Below are positions 34,597 through 43,094 of a stretch of DNA of 64,000 nucleotides, piece by piece. The translations under genes and the position numbers were made by a program. This DNA comes from a virus. The notes below the pieces were generated by a model. That model ran no database searches. It worked only from the letters and a program-made list of their open reading frames with translations, and was not told where the DNA came from. The stretch covers positions 1-64,000 of IMG/VR virus record IMGVR_UViG_3300011934_000017; one strand, 5' to 3'. How positions within the stretch are numbered: the stretch's first letter is position 1; the number at the start of each line of letters is the position of its first letter.

Positions 34597-35418
34597 ATGG
34601 AAACTAAGCAACCAAGACAGGAACATTTAATATTTGATTGCCTAGAGCGCATTCAAAAGTTAGACAACGAACCTAACAGACCTATTAGCGAATATAGTCT
34701 GTCACATTCCGTTCAAACCAAAAAGAAGATAGCAGACCTGTTAAAAGAATGCCTTAAAGACCTTTTTCAGATAAGTGTTCGGGATGCTGAATTTTATGCG
34801 TATGCCAAAATGTTGTTGTCTATGTTCTTTAAGCAGCAAGAGGACAAAATTTACGACTTCGATGTTAGAATAAGTCCTAGAAGTGATACTATTGATATGC
34901 TTTTCGAACAAGAGGATACGCCTACCGTTTCGTTTGAGTATGACAAACCGTTAAGACGTCCTCGTACCAACTGGCATACGTTTTTTATGGATCAAGCATT
35001 TCAAGCGGCTGAGCGATCTTCTTGTGCTTCAGGACGAAGAGTAGGTGCTACGTTCGTAAAAAACAAAGCACCTCTAGTAACATCTTACAATGGAGTGCCT
35101 TCTAAATACCCACACCCTGTTGAATGTCCTCGTTTGGTAGCAGGATGCGTCAGCGGAGAAGGACTAGATATGTGTCCTTGTAACCACGCAGAAATGAATG
35201 GGCTTGCTATTGCTGCGAACAAAGGCATTTCTTTAGCTGGAAGTATTTTGTATTGTACTTCAAAGCCGTGCGCTGGTTGCATGGGTATTCTCGCAAACGT
35301 AGGTCTGGATTCTATCGTGTATCACGACGACTATCCTCATCCACTTTCAAAGAAAATTTCAGATTACGCTAAACTCAAAGTGTTTAGTATTCACGAACTG
35401 TTAGGAGTTAAAGAATGA
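34597..35418 (+). CDS. dCMP deaminase-family protein with N-terminal extension
   Basis: 273 residues. Cytidine/deoxycytidylate deaminase fold in the C-terminal ~155 residues: WHTFFMDQAFQAAERSSCAS, GRRVGATFVKN, NHAEMNGLAIA (zinc His197 and catalytic Glu199) and SKPCAGCMG (zinc Cys225, Cys228). Likely converts dCMP to dUMP, feeding dTTP synthesis. The first ~125 residues are an extension not seen in T4 Cd; function unknown. GAGGA precedes ATG 34597. The stop overlaps the next start (ATGA). Confidence 0.85.
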   Translation: METKQPRQEHLIFDCLERIQKLDNEPNRPISEYSLSHSVQTKKKIADLLKECLKDLFQISVRDAEFYAYAKMLLSMFFKQQEDKIYDFDVRISPRSDTIDMLFEQEDTPTVSFEYDKPLRRPRTNWHTFFMDQAFQAAERSSCASGRRVGATFVKNKAPLVTSYNGVPSKYPHPVECPRLVAGCVSGEGLDMCPCNHAEMNGLAIAANKGISLAGSILYCTSKPCAGCMGILANVGLDSIVYHDDYPHPLSKKISDYAKLKVFSIHELLGVKE

Positions 35419-35744
35419 ACTACGATCCTAATCTAACCAACAGTGGTCGTATGGCTACTCAAACAGTCAAATTGGAATTTCAATTATGGGAAAGCAAAGC
35501 ATATTATGAAATAAAAGTAGGCGGCAACTGTACGGGACTTACTGTGATTGATTGTGCTGTAAGCAACCTTTACGATAAGCTTCCTTCTCTCTATGAGAAT
35601 GCCGATCTGCCTTACATCTTACTTGAAGATGAAAAAGGCAATACCTTAGAAACAGCAGACGAAGATGAAAAAGGCGAAGACTGGTTGAAAGATATGCTAG
35701 TGAAAGCCGAAATCGTTAAAATTGAACCCGATACCCGAGATTGA
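35415..35744 (+). CDS. Hypothetical protein
   Basis: 109 residues, acidic C-terminal part (DEDEKGEDWLKDMLVKAEI). The start overlaps the deaminase stop (ATGA), indicating coupling. An internal start at 35451 (MATQTVKLEF) is possible. No family recognised. Confidence 0.55.
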   Translation: MNYDPNLTNSGRMATQTVKLEFQLWESKAYYEIKVGGNCTGLTVIDCAVSNLYDKLPSLYENADLPYILLEDEKGNTLETADEDEKGEDWLKDMLVKAEIVKIEPDTRD

Positions 35745-35747
35745 ATC

Positions 35748-36530
35748 ATGAACAAAGAAACACTTGCTTTATATCCTTCCAGCTTTGAACTATCCTACGA
35801 ACAGCTAGAAGAAATGCTGAAGCTACAGCAGCAGGCTAACGCTGTAATGATAAAAGGCGATGAAGATACGCCTTACTACAGGGCTTCTGTTGTTGAAAGC
35901 GTGGAAGCTATTCAGCACTTTGGTTACAAGTGGTGGAAAGCAACAGAATCCGATATCGGTCAGACTAAGATGGAGTTGATTGATATTCTCCACTTCGCGC
36001 TGTCTGACTTCCTTAAAGAACCATCGAACAACGATCTTGTCTACGATGCTTTAGAGCTTGCACGTAGTCTGGCAGAGCCTGTTGTTATCTATCCTATCGG
36101 CTCGTTGTTGCATGATAAAACTTACCTAGACAACAGATCAACACTTGCCGCCATGCGAGTAGGTGATTGCATTATTCACCAACTATATTCTTTGGATTTG
36201 CTTACTTTCAATGATCTGGTCGAGCAGCTAATCTTTGTAAGCCTGAAAGACGGTAAGACCAGCTTTCCACATCTGTATCTTCTGTTTGAAAAGCTCGATA
36301 TGGTGCCTATTGAAGTGCATGGTCTATACGTCGGTAAAAACACGTTGAATAAGTTTCGTATGGCTAACGGACAGAAGGAAAACACGTATTACAAAACGTG
36401 GGACGGAAGAGAAGACAACGAGCATCTAACAGACTTCATTTTGCAGAGCGCTGATAAGGGAGAAAAACTTACGGCAAAAACCGTGTATAATTTCTTAGCA
36501 GCTACCTACTCGAACTGCGAACTATCTTAA
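35748..36530 (+). CDS. Dimeric dUTPase (all-alpha NTP pyrophosphatase)
   Basis: 260 residues. Hydrolyses dUTP to dUMP. The dUTPase_2 pattern is clear: LEEMLKLQQQANAVM, an E-x-x-EA helix (SVVESVEAIQHFGYKWWKAT), ELIDILHFALSD with metal-binding Glu and Asp, and near the end KNTLNKFRMANGQKENTYYK followed by EDNEHL. Together with the deaminase it channels pyrimidines to dUMP and limits uracil in DNA. Three nt after the preceding gene; weak Shine-Dalgarno. Confidence 0.88.
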   Translation: MNKETLALYPSSFELSYEQLEEMLKLQQQANAVMIKGDEDTPYYRASVVESVEAIQHFGYKWWKATESDIGQTKMELIDILHFALSDFLKEPSNNDLVYDALELARSLAEPVVIYPIGSLLHDKTYLDNRSTLAAMRVGDCIIHQLYSLDLLTFNDLVEQLIFVSLKDGKTSFPHLYLLFEKLDMVPIEVHGLYVGKNTLNKFRMANGQKENTYYKTWDGREDNEHLTDFILQSADKGEKLTAKTVYNFLAATYSNCELS

Positions 36531-36576
36531 ACCTTTAACCCACCTTGGAAGGTAGCAAAATAAAAAGGATACTAAA

Positions 36577-36774
36577 ATGTATAACAGCCGCGCTTGTCAT
36601 ATTCTAGGCCGTAGAGACCTAATTTCATCCGCTCGCTTTTTGCCTCTGTCTGACTTGAGGCTACATCATATACTGCCTTCCTCTATGAGTAGAAGAGCGA
36701 AAGAAAACGCACAACTGATCGTGGTAAAAGTTTCTTCCGTTCAAAGCGTCACTCTGAAAGATGTGAACCCCTAA
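36577..36774 (+). CDS. Small hypothetical basic protein
   Basis: 65 residues, Arg/Ser/Leu rich, no recognised motif. AAGGA precedes ATG 36577. First of a block of small genes, most of unknown function, to 43038. Confidence 0.5.
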   Translation: MYNSRACHILGRRDLISSARFLPLSDLRLHHILPSSMSRRAKENAQLIVVKVSSVQSVTLKDVNP

Positions 36775-36787
36775 ATAAGGAAGCATA

Positions 36788-37162
36788 ATGTATTTGAAAA
36801 TAAGAGATTCGGTTAAAGATGTCTGGATCTATATTGATGACTTTAATAGGCTAGAAGCTTCGCCCTCTAAGAAATTTAATCCGGATAAAAACACTGAAAT
36901 CGAAACCGTAAACGATCTTAAACCTATTCTGATGCGGGCCGACGAGGAAGTGGCCCACGCAGCTATAACTGTTTTTGATCCAAAGTTGATGCTTAAAAAT
37001 CTTCAAGATGCTAGACCTATAGAGTACCAAGTCATTCGTTGCATTAAAGATATTTCGGATGACGAGGAAACCTATTTTGATATAGCTTTCAACACTGTTG
37101 CTTTTGTGTGCAGCGATAGAGGACACACTATGGATAGATTTATCATACATAAGGTGTTTTAA
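36788..37162 (+). CDS. Hypothetical protein
   Basis: 124 residues, mixed alpha/beta, no recognised family. AAGGAAG precedes ATG 36788. Its stop overlaps the next start by 1 nt (TAATG). Confidence 0.55.
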   Translation: MYLKIRDSVKDVWIYIDDFNRLEASPSKKFNPDKNTEIETVNDLKPILMRADEEVAHAAITVFDPKLMLKNLQDARPIEYQVIRCIKDISDDEETYFDIAFNTVAFVCSDRGHTMDRFIIHKVF

Positions 37163-37350
37163 TGCGCAAGACTACCTTCAAATATGACATTCCTAAATGT
37201 CCTAGATGTGGACGCTCTCACATTGGATACAGAGGAAAGCTGGACGAAGACGATGAAGAATACGTCGTTTGTGGTAATACTCACAAGAAGATGTTGCGTC
37301 GCGTTCATACTGATTGGACCCTACGCGTAGCTCCTTTGTCGAAGGAGTAA
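37162..37350 (+). CDS. Small zinc-ribbon-like protein
   Basis: 62 residues. CPRCGRSHIGYRG near the N-terminus and a single VVCGNTH could ligate metal (C-x2-C plus C/H). Translationally coupled to the previous gene (TAATG). Function unknown. Confidence 0.6.
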   Translation: MRKTTFKYDIPKCPRCGRSHIGYRGKLDEDDEEYVVCGNTHKKMLRRVHTDWTLRVAPLSKE

Positions 37351-37353
37351 CCT

Positions 37354-37584
37354 ATGCTTATACGTCCAGAAAGTCATGGAATACAAATCATTCGTAAAAT
37401 CTTTCAGGTTAAACAGGCAGTGCTTTTGGACGCAAGATATTCAGGAAAGAGCGTAGTGGTCTATCGCTCTTTTATAGGGCGTCTATTCAAACCTCAACGA
37501 TACGCTACTTTGAAGGAGATAATGAAGTATGAGGATTCGAGGTATTCGAAAAACACTAAGAAAGCTGTTTCGCGTGAGACCTGA
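37354..37584 (+). CDS. Small basic protein, tandem paralog 1
   Basis: 76 residues. Shares VYRSFIGRLFK, a following ATL-x-E and an N-terminal IRKIF-x-V element with the next gene, which overlaps its 3' end by 56 nt. GAAGGAG precedes ATG 37354. Unknown function. Confidence 0.6.
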   Translation: MLIRPESHGIQIIRKIFQVKQAVLLDARYSGKSVVVYRSFIGRLFKPQRYATLKEIMKYEDSRYSKNTKKAVSRET

Positions 37585-37774
37585 AGTGTTGTGGTGTCCT
37601 GAAAGTCCTGGAATGCGCGTCATGGTATATCGTTCTTTTATAGGACGTCTGTTCAAATCCAAACACTTTGCAACCTTAGGGGAATCAATAAAACACTCTA
37701 ATACAAAAATCGGTGCCCTACATCTAAAAAAGGATATGGAAAATGAAAAACAGAAACATAAGCCTTGCAGATAA
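37529..37774 (+). CDS. Small basic protein, tandem paralog 2
   Basis: 81 residues. Paralog of the previous gene (IRKTLRKLFRVRPEVL, VYRSFIGRLFKSKHFATLGE). It begins inside the first copy with AAGGAG upstream, so the pair arose by duplication with a shared junction. C-terminal Lys-rich tail overlaps the next gene by 32 nt. Confidence 0.6.
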   Translation: MRIRGIRKTLRKLFRVRPEVLWCPESPGMRVMVYRSFIGRLFKSKHFATLGESIKHSNTKIGALHLKKDMENEKQKHKPCR

Positions 37775-38213
37775 GAGTCGTTACTCAGACGAAGAAGCCG
37801 AAGCTCAAAGAAAAGCTAAGGTATATCCTTCGCTAAGCCGAGAATACGCGGAAAGCATTATTGACGCTATCCATTATGACATTCTCAGTGATGGCAAAAC
37901 CACTGCCTGCACCTTAGAGATTTTCAACAATAGCTTTTCCGTTCAAGGTCATAGCAGTTGCCTAGATGCTCGAAACTTTGATGCTAAGCTCGGACGTACT
38001 TATTCGTACAAACGGGCCTTTGACAGGCTGATGTTAATTGTGGCCGCAACTGTTGCAGCCTTCGATAAAGACTGGAAAGAGAATCGTAGACTAGAAAATT
38101 TAGCACAGGAACTGGAGTCTGATATACAACACTATACAGACAACTACCTGACTGATGCCGACGGTGAAATGTTGAACCTGCTAGTCAAATACAAGAAAAT
38201 GCTCGAAGTGTAA
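37743..38213 (+). CDS. Hypothetical protein
   Basis: 156 residues. A central beta portion (TTACTLEIFNNSFSVQGHSS) and helical C-terminus (SDIQHYTDNYLTDADGEMLN) with FDRLMLIVAATVAAFDKDW between; no family assigned. AAAGGA precedes ATG 37743, inside the preceding gene. Confidence 0.55.
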   Translation: MKNRNISLADKSRYSDEEAEAQRKAKVYPSLSREYAESIIDAIHYDILSDGKTTACTLEIFNNSFSVQGHSSCLDARNFDAKLGRTYSYKRAFDRLMLIVAATVAAFDKDWKENRRLENLAQELESDIQHYTDNYLTDADGEMLNLLVKYKKMLEV

Positions 38214-38259
38214 ATAAACAGTGCTATACAAAAACATCATTTAACTAAAGGAAGTAATC

Positions 38260-38676
38260 ATGAAAGGCAATGCAAAGAACGATCCAAAGACCAAGACAAT
38301 ACCACCGAAAACTGGTTCTACAAAAGCAAAAGAAACTCCTGGAACCCAAACAACTTCTGGTATCGCTTTGGAAGCAGGCTTCAAAGAAGCTAAGATTTTT
38401 GAAGTAGAGTATCACCTGACCTGCAAGTGCGACACATTCAACGCTTTTGAAGGCCACCGCAGCTACGTGGAAGACCTTGGAAATCGCCGAGCCATGTTCG
38501 CCGTAAGTAAAGAAAACCTGACAGTTGATGGATCATTCGATACTTCGAAGGTACTTCAGGTTGTACGTGATCAAATTCTGATTCCTGAGTTTGAAGGCCA
38601 TGAAGCAATCAACATTCAGATCGTCAATGTGGTAAACCGAAGTGAAGTAGGTATGCCGACTTTCACTATGTTGTGA
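38260..38676 (+). CDS. Hypothetical protein
   Basis: 138 residues: a Lys/Thr/Pro-rich flexible N-terminus (~35 residues) followed by a compact alpha/beta part with a CKCDTFNAFEGH motif. AAAGGAAG precedes ATG 38260. Not recognised. Confidence 0.55.
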   Translation: MKGNAKNDPKTKTIPPKTGSTKAKETPGTQTTSGIALEAGFKEAKIFEVEYHLTCKCDTFNAFEGHRSYVEDLGNRRAMFAVSKENLTVDGSFDTSKVLQVVRDQILIPEFEGHEAINIQIVNVVNRSEVGMPTFTML

Positions 38677-38683
38677 GCTTCCA

Positions 38684-38872
38684 ATGTCGATAATCCGCGA
38701 TAACTTGATGAAGGAAAAGAACTACACCCCGTATTGCGGAAATACAAGTTGCTCAGTCATGCCACGATCATTCTTTAACGGTTCTCAGTTTCAGTGCTCG
38801 TGGTGTGGTTGGCAATCAAAATTCGATGACGAATTTATTTCGCAATACAAAGCAAAGTGGGGCAAGCAATGA
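38684..38872 (+). CDS. Small zinc-finger-like phage protein
   Basis: 62 residues. NYTPYCGNTSCSVMPRSFF then QFQCSWCGWQSKF gives a four-cysteine metal site; YTPYCG...CGW...F is a pattern seen in small T4-type phage proteins. The stop overlaps the next start (ATGA). Function unknown. Confidence 0.65.
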   Translation: MSIIRDNLMKEKNYTPYCGNTSCSVMPRSFFNGSQFQCSWCGWQSKFDDEFISQYKAKWGKQ

Positions 38873-39129
38873 ACAGACCTAAGCGAGACTCAAAAGAATT
38901 TTGGGTAGCTTTAGACGGTGTTGTATCTTGTCAGACAGTGCTGGCTACAAACAGTCCTTCTATGTGGTACGCACCTGAAGAGAAGTCTACACTCACTGTG
39001 GACGTGCACCTATTTGAACGACGTAACGATGCTAATGAAAAGGCACACAAGTATCTGGATCGCTTTGAGCAGATGATTTACGAAAAGCGAAAAGCATTGG
39101 TACCTCGCGCCATTCCCATTGAATATTAA
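38869..39129 (+). CDS. Hypothetical protein
   Basis: 86 residues from ATG 38869, which overlaps the preceding stop (ATGA) and is preferred to an in-frame GTG at 38857. Charged, mostly helical C-terminal half (ANEKAHKYLDRFEQMIYEKR). Not recognised. Confidence 0.55.
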   Translation: MNRPKRDSKEFWVALDGVVSCQTVLATNSPSMWYAPEEKSTLTVDVHLFERRNDANEKAHKYLDRFEQMIYEKRKALVPRAIPIEY

Positions 39130-39138
39130 GGCTTTGCT

Positions 39139-39318
39139 ATGAAACCTATAGAAATGTCTTTGGAAGAGAGGCTTCAAAAGCTGAACAAAGGCTCCGCTAC
39201 CGATTTTCGTGCTATGCTTGTGCGTATGAAAAAGGACGATAAGTCAGAGCAAGAAATTTCAGAAGCGTCCGATGCTTACTTAAAAAAGCGCGGTATCGGT
39301 AAATACAAGATACGGTGA
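39139..39318 (+). CDS. Small hypothetical protein, 59 residues
   Basis: ATG 39139 to TGA 39316-39318 encodes MKPIEMSLEERLQKLNKGSA and on, ending KKRGIGKYKIR. Charged and helical. It fills the otherwise empty 200-nt gap and is followed 10 nt later by the next gene. Shine-Dalgarno is weak (AAGG). Real gene status rests on codon content and gap filling. Confidence 0.5.
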   Translation: MKPIEMSLEERLQKLNKGSATDFRAMLVRMKKDDKSEQEISEASDAYLKKRGIGKYKIR

Positions 39319-39328
39319 GGAGCAGTAA

Positions 39329-39709
39329 ATGGCAAATGAAACTGAAGTTACTGTTTGGGGTATCGGTCTTGAGCAAGAAGAAATTCAAACGTTCTCTGAT
39401 GCTCTTGTGTCTCTAGGTTTTCCACACTTATGCTCTATCGTGGACGAGAATCAGACTGGAGGCACAAGAACTGGAAATTTTAAAGCGTATGGTGCCTGCT
39501 TTCGATGCTTTAACGAAATGGGTAATCTGTTTCCGGTAGAACATGTCATATCGCTGTTTTCCGGCCTTGCAATAGACAGCAATTTTGAAGGTGGAATCAT
39601 TGTCGATGACGATCATACAGGTGAAACGCATAACCTTCTATTCTCTCCGAAGGGTGCCAAAGTACACAGCAAATCCTTAGAGTACGGCGTTATACACGTT
39701 AGAAGCTAA
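39329..39709 (+). CDS. Hypothetical protein
   Basis: 126 residues, mixed alpha/beta, with three cysteines and a VDDDHTGETHNLLF stretch; no family recognised. GGTGAGGAG precedes ATG 39329. Confidence 0.55.
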   Translation: MANETEVTVWGIGLEQEEIQTFSDALVSLGFPHLCSIVDENQTGGTRTGNFKAYGACFRCFNEMGNLFPVEHVISLFSGLAIDSNFEGGIIVDDDHTGETHNLLFSPKGAKVHSKSLEYGVIHVRS

Positions 39710-39737
39710 GCAAGCAATCTTAAATAGGAATTCAACT

Positions 39738-40091
39738 ATGGGCAATCAATACGCTGACCGTGATATAATGGGTTTAGACGATAAAGGTGGTCACTACTTT
39801 CGTCATGTAAACGCGATGACAGCCGAAGACTTGCATTCTAAAAGTGATATTGCGGCTGAATTGGCTTACAGGGACTACCAGATTGACCAGCTTGAAAAGC
39901 GCTTGAAAAACTCTTTGGAAGCATTGAAGTACATTGACTCACCTATAAAGTATCTTCGAGAAGAGGCAGAACAAGAAGGTTCTGTATTGAATGCCTTTGC
40001 CTCGACAATAGTTGACGATCCGCACTTCCTTCGAGACATTGCACGAAAAGCCCTAGATAAGGAAGTTGAATTTCATCAGGAGCGATTATGA
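39738..40091 (+). CDS. Hypothetical protein with coiled-coil segment
   Basis: 117 residues. Residues ~45-75 (YRDYQIDQLEKRLKNSLEAL) have a heptad-like pattern. AGGAA precedes ATG 39738; a TAAATA box lies at 39721-39726. The stop overlaps the next start (ATGA). Confidence 0.55.
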   Translation: MGNQYADRDIMGLDDKGGHYFRHVNAMTAEDLHSKSDIAAELAYRDYQIDQLEKRLKNSLEALKYIDSPIKYLREEAEQEGSVLNAFASTIVDDPHFLRDIARKALDKEVEFHQERL

Positions 40092-40516
40092 AACGTGCGC
40101 ATTTTGACACGGTACTGATGATAGTTACAGGACGTGTCGTACCTTATTTAGAACTAGAAACGAACAAAGTACAGACTATAGGAAACAAGGCTAGTTCGTT
40201 AGACAATCTGTATGAAACGCTGGCTAAAACTATGGGAAGCCCTGTAAACACTCACGACATTCCCGGAGTTCTTTGGGTAGTAGCTGCTTACTTTAAAAAA
40301 GAGTATCCTGAAATCCGCGAAGATACTGACTTTCCTCTTATTTGGGAACTGTATGAAAGCTGGCGAGGTTCGTTTTTAACCAAGCATGACCTTCCTGATT
40401 GGTACGATGTGCCTGTTCTCAATACAGAAAAAGTAAAAAACGGAAGAGTATCTAGAGGAACCAGGGTAGAGTTCATTTTACCTGAAGATAGAAGAGTATC
40501 TGTCTTTATTCCATAG
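40088..40516 (+). CDS. Hypothetical protein
   Basis: 142 residues. Starts with the ATGA overlap of the preceding gene. Central ELYESWRGSFLTKHDLPDWY and a C-terminal beta tail RVEFILPEDRRVSVFIP. Not recognised. Confidence 0.55.
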   Translation: MKRAHFDTVLMIVTGRVVPYLELETNKVQTIGNKASSLDNLYETLAKTMGSPVNTHDIPGVLWVVAAYFKKEYPEIREDTDFPLIWELYESWRGSFLTKHDLPDWYDVPVLNTEKVKNGRVSRGTRVEFILPEDRRVSVFIP

Positions 40517-40546
40517 ACGCAGCATCAAAATACGACAGGACAATTT

Positions 40547-40978
40547 ATGGCAAAAAACGCATACATGGCATCCGATAGTTTTGGAGTCGCGTTAGATTAT
40601 GCCGTTGCGTATTCTATAAATCGTGACTATTCCACAGCACCGGAGTTTCTTGAGTCTTTTAAACTAGATATTAAGAAAGGCAAAGTTCTTAATCATTTCG
40701 GCAAAATCTTCAATCCTACTGAAAACTCCGATCTTGCTCTTTCCTTGTTTTCTAATTTTGCGGTTAGCGTATTTCCGTTATCGGACGCGACATGGGGAGC
40801 AAGAGAATACATCACCGAAGCCGTAGGCCTATGTGTTGAAAGTGAATCTATGGATATCCCTACTGCTTATCGCACTGCTGGTCTTCGAGCATTAGCTGTG
40901 ACAAACACTGACGGCAAAATAGTCGTCTCCTCCAAAATGTGGGAATATCTCTCACAGTACGTCCACAAGAAGGTATAA
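40547..40978 (+). CDS. Hypothetical protein
   Basis: 143 residues, mainly helical, no motif recognised. CAGGA precedes ATG 40547. Followed 4 nt later by the Gp49-like gene. Confidence 0.5.
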   Translation: MAKNAYMASDSFGVALDYAVAYSINRDYSTAPEFLESFKLDIKKGKVLNHFGKIFNPTENSDLALSLFSNFAVSVFPLSDATWGAREYITEAVGLCVESESMDIPTAYRTAGLRALAVTNTDGKIVVSSKMWEYLSQYVHKKV

Positions 40979-40982
40979 GACA

Positions 40983-41294
40983 ATGGAACTTGCAAACAGA
41001 ATTTCATTGGATCACATTGAATCCTGCATCCACGCTGTAGAGTACACGACTCTTCGCAATACGGCTTCTGAAGTGGCAGCACCTGTTACAATCTGCCACG
41101 TTATGCTGAAAAACGGAAAGAATGTCATTGGCATTAACTACGGCGCCATTGATCCAGAACAGCACAGCGCTGAAATGGGTAAGAAGGAAGCTTACAAGCA
41201 AGCTATCGATAAACTGTTTGAGCTTGAAGGTTATGCTTTAATCAACAGGCACTTCGAAACAGGTTCGGGCCTTCTGATCGAAAATAAGGAGTAA
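40983..41294 (+). CDS. Gp49-like phage protein (N4 gp49/Sf6 gene 66 family)
   Basis: 103 residues. The pattern ISLDHIESCIHAVEY, VMLKNGKNVIGINYGAIDPE, then MGKKEAYKQAIDKLFELEGY matches the small 'Gp49-like' phage family by eye. These proteins are widespread in phage early regions and have no settled function that I can state. Three nt before the next gene. Confidence 0.65.
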   Translation: MELANRISLDHIESCIHAVEYTTLRNTASEVAAPVTICHVMLKNGKNVIGINYGAIDPEQHSAEMGKKEAYKQAIDKLFELEGYALINRHFETGSGLLIENKE

Positions 41295-41297
41295 TAT

Positions 41298-41723
41298 ATG
41301 CAAGCGCTGTACAAGTATCCGCTAGAACCGCTTAATCACGAGGGTGTTTCTATCGTCACAAAAGTGGGAATGATGGAAGCAGATGAACATGACTTCAACG
41401 AAAGCGAAGCTGGCGCTATGTATCAGATAATCAAGAAGCGTCTGGCTTACCACAGTGTTCCCTGCACCAAACATCTGATCCTGTATCTTTGCACGTTGGT
41501 TACCAATCCTGGTGCCGCAGTTCTTTTCGCGCATACAGTAGGCTGTATCTATGCGACTGTGGAAAGAGAAGTGACGGTACTTGACTTCTATGAGCGCTTT
41601 GCAGAAGGTATGCCTAGTGCATATACCCTGAGTAAAGCATGGGATGACCAAAAAGACGAAGGTGCGAATCACGTAGACTATGAAGATACGTGGACGATTG
41701 AAAACCTGAAGGCGGCTGCATAA
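41298..41723 (+). CDS. Hypothetical protein
   Basis: 141 residues. Helical with a moderately hydrophobic centre (KHLILYLCTLVTNPGAAVLF) that is probably a buried helix rather than a membrane span. AAGGAG precedes ATG 41298. Confidence 0.5.
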   Translation: MQALYKYPLEPLNHEGVSIVTKVGMMEADEHDFNESEAGAMYQIIKKRLAYHSVPCTKHLILYLCTLVTNPGAAVLFAHTVGCIYATVEREVTVLDFYERFAEGMPSAYTLSKAWDDQKDEGANHVDYEDTWTIENLKAAA

Positions 41724-41726
41724 ACA

Positions 41727-42179
41727 ATGGAAACAGTCACAGTCTACACAGACGGTTCTTGCAGAAAGAATCCAGGTGCAGGCGGCTGGGCTGCTGTTCT
41801 ACGTAAAGGAAGTAAGAAGAGAATTCTACAAGGCGCAGATGCAGAAACCACCAATAACAGAATGGAAATGAAAGCTGTTATTGGTGCTCTGCGCTTCTTG
41901 GAGAATAAAGGGCCTTACAACGTAGAAGTATTCAGCGACTCTCAGTACGTCATAAAAGGCATATCACAATGGGTTCCTAACTGGCGTAGAATGGGCTGGA
42001 AAACGTCAGCAGGAGCAGACGTTAAGAACGGCGATCTTTGGAAGGAGATAGATTCTTTGCGAGGGTTCCATAATATCAACTGGAACTGGGTGCGGGGTCA
42101 CAATGGTGATGAATACAACGAATTGGCAGATAGACTAGCAAACGATGCCGCAGTCCAAGCGGGATACTATGAAAGCTGA
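41727..42179 (+). CDS. rnhA: Ribonuclease HI
   Basis: 150 residues, the full usual length. Degrades RNA in RNA-DNA hybrids, e.g. removing primers. Catalytic residues are in place: Asp9 (VYTDGSC), Glu47 (NNRMEMKAV), Asp71 (FSDSQYVI) and Asp ~134 (LADRLANDAA); RGHNGDEYNE carries the mobile-loop His. KNPGAGGWAAVL is typical. Three nt after the previous gene; Shine-Dalgarno weak, so probably coupled. Confidence 0.95.
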   Translation: METVTVYTDGSCRKNPGAGGWAAVLRKGSKKRILQGADAETTNNRMEMKAVIGALRFLENKGPYNVEVFSDSQYVIKGISQWVPNWRRMGWKTSAGADVKNGDLWKEIDSLRGFHNINWNWVRGHNGDEYNELADRLANDAAVQAGYYES

Positions 42180-42189
42180 GGAAGGAAAA

Positions 42190-43038
42190 ATGGACGATAA
42201 GCAAGCAAGTGTACAAAAGATGAATCGAACGACCGATCTGCGGTTTGAGCGTGACGTGGAGCTAAACAAGTGGGAAAAGTTTTGTACCTCAAACGGGCTG
42301 TCTTTCGCCCCTAACATCGGGCAAAATTTTAACGTGTTCGTAGGTCGTAACATTGAAATATCTTTGAATAAAGCGGGTGACACAACAGAAGGGTATCCAC
42401 CATTATACTTTGATGGTATGGATATAGTGTACACGAACGATCCTGACACTGTGCGACTCATTAGAAAGATTGCCGAAACCTTCGACTCTGAAGTTTACGG
42501 TCTGGTGTCAGATCAAGAAACAAAACAGGAAGTAGAAAATCTTAAAGAGAGAATAAGATCGGATCTAAGTAGATTCGTCTTTGAAAAAGTTTCACCTTCT
42601 TCGGAAAGTGAAATAAGAAAAGCGCTAAACGATTCGTTACGCGAAACTCCAGGCATCCATCACTACAATGTAAGCCATGTTAAGTCCATAATAGTCACTT
42701 GGGAAGACTTGTATCCGCGACGATGGTGTAGACTTAAAGCGAAGTTTGCTCGCAACGTTTTAAGGGCACCTACTTTGTTTACATGCCGACCGTCTAGGCT
42801 GATGCGATGGTTTGGCTATAAGTCAGACCAGATTGTCAGTGTACGCAGCGACACTTTTTATTCTACATTGTTTGAAACGGAAGATATCGTTAAGGGCATT
42901 GAAAACGCTTTAGCGGAAGGCTCTCTCAGAATAAAAACCGTTTCAAGATTACCAGTCCCTTATTCTAAGTTAGCTGCTGATGTTTCTTTTACACCGATTT
43001 TACCTGTAGACTCAATAGATATAAAGATAAACATTTGA
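42190..43038 (+). CDS. Hypothetical protein at end of rightward cluster
   Basis: 282 residues from ATG 42190 (GAGG at 42178-42181). Earlier in-frame ATGs at 42145 and 42169 overlap rnhA and are less likely. Contains a helical region (QEVENLKERIRSDLSRFVFE) and a basic Arg-rich middle (YPRRWCRLKAKFARNVLRAP). Not recognised. Last gene before the bidirectional terminator. Confidence 0.55.
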   Translation: MDDKQASVQKMNRTTDLRFERDVELNKWEKFCTSNGLSFAPNIGQNFNVFVGRNIEISLNKAGDTTEGYPPLYFDGMDIVYTNDPDTVRLIRKIAETFDSEVYGLVSDQETKQEVENLKERIRSDLSRFVFEKVSPSSESEIRKALNDSLRETPGIHHYNVSHVKSIIVTWEDLYPRRWCRLKAKFARNVLRAPTLFTCRPSRLMRWFGYKSDQIVSVRSDTFYSTLFETEDIVKGIENALAEGSLRIKTVSRLPVPYSKLAADVSFTPILPVDSIDIKINI

Positions 43039-43054
43039 ACCGCGTGTACAAAAG

Positions 43055-43091
43055 AAAAGGGAGTTCCTAAATCACTAGGAACTCCCTTTTT
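43055..43091. terminator. Strong bidirectional terminator between convergent clusters
   Basis: A perfect 15-bp stem (43055-43069 with 43076-43090) with a 6-nt loop. The 3' arm ends in T's on + and the 5' arm begins with A's, giving a T run on -. It separates the rightward (to 43038) and leftward (to 43095) transcripts. Confidence 0.95.
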
Positions 43092-43094
43092 GCG

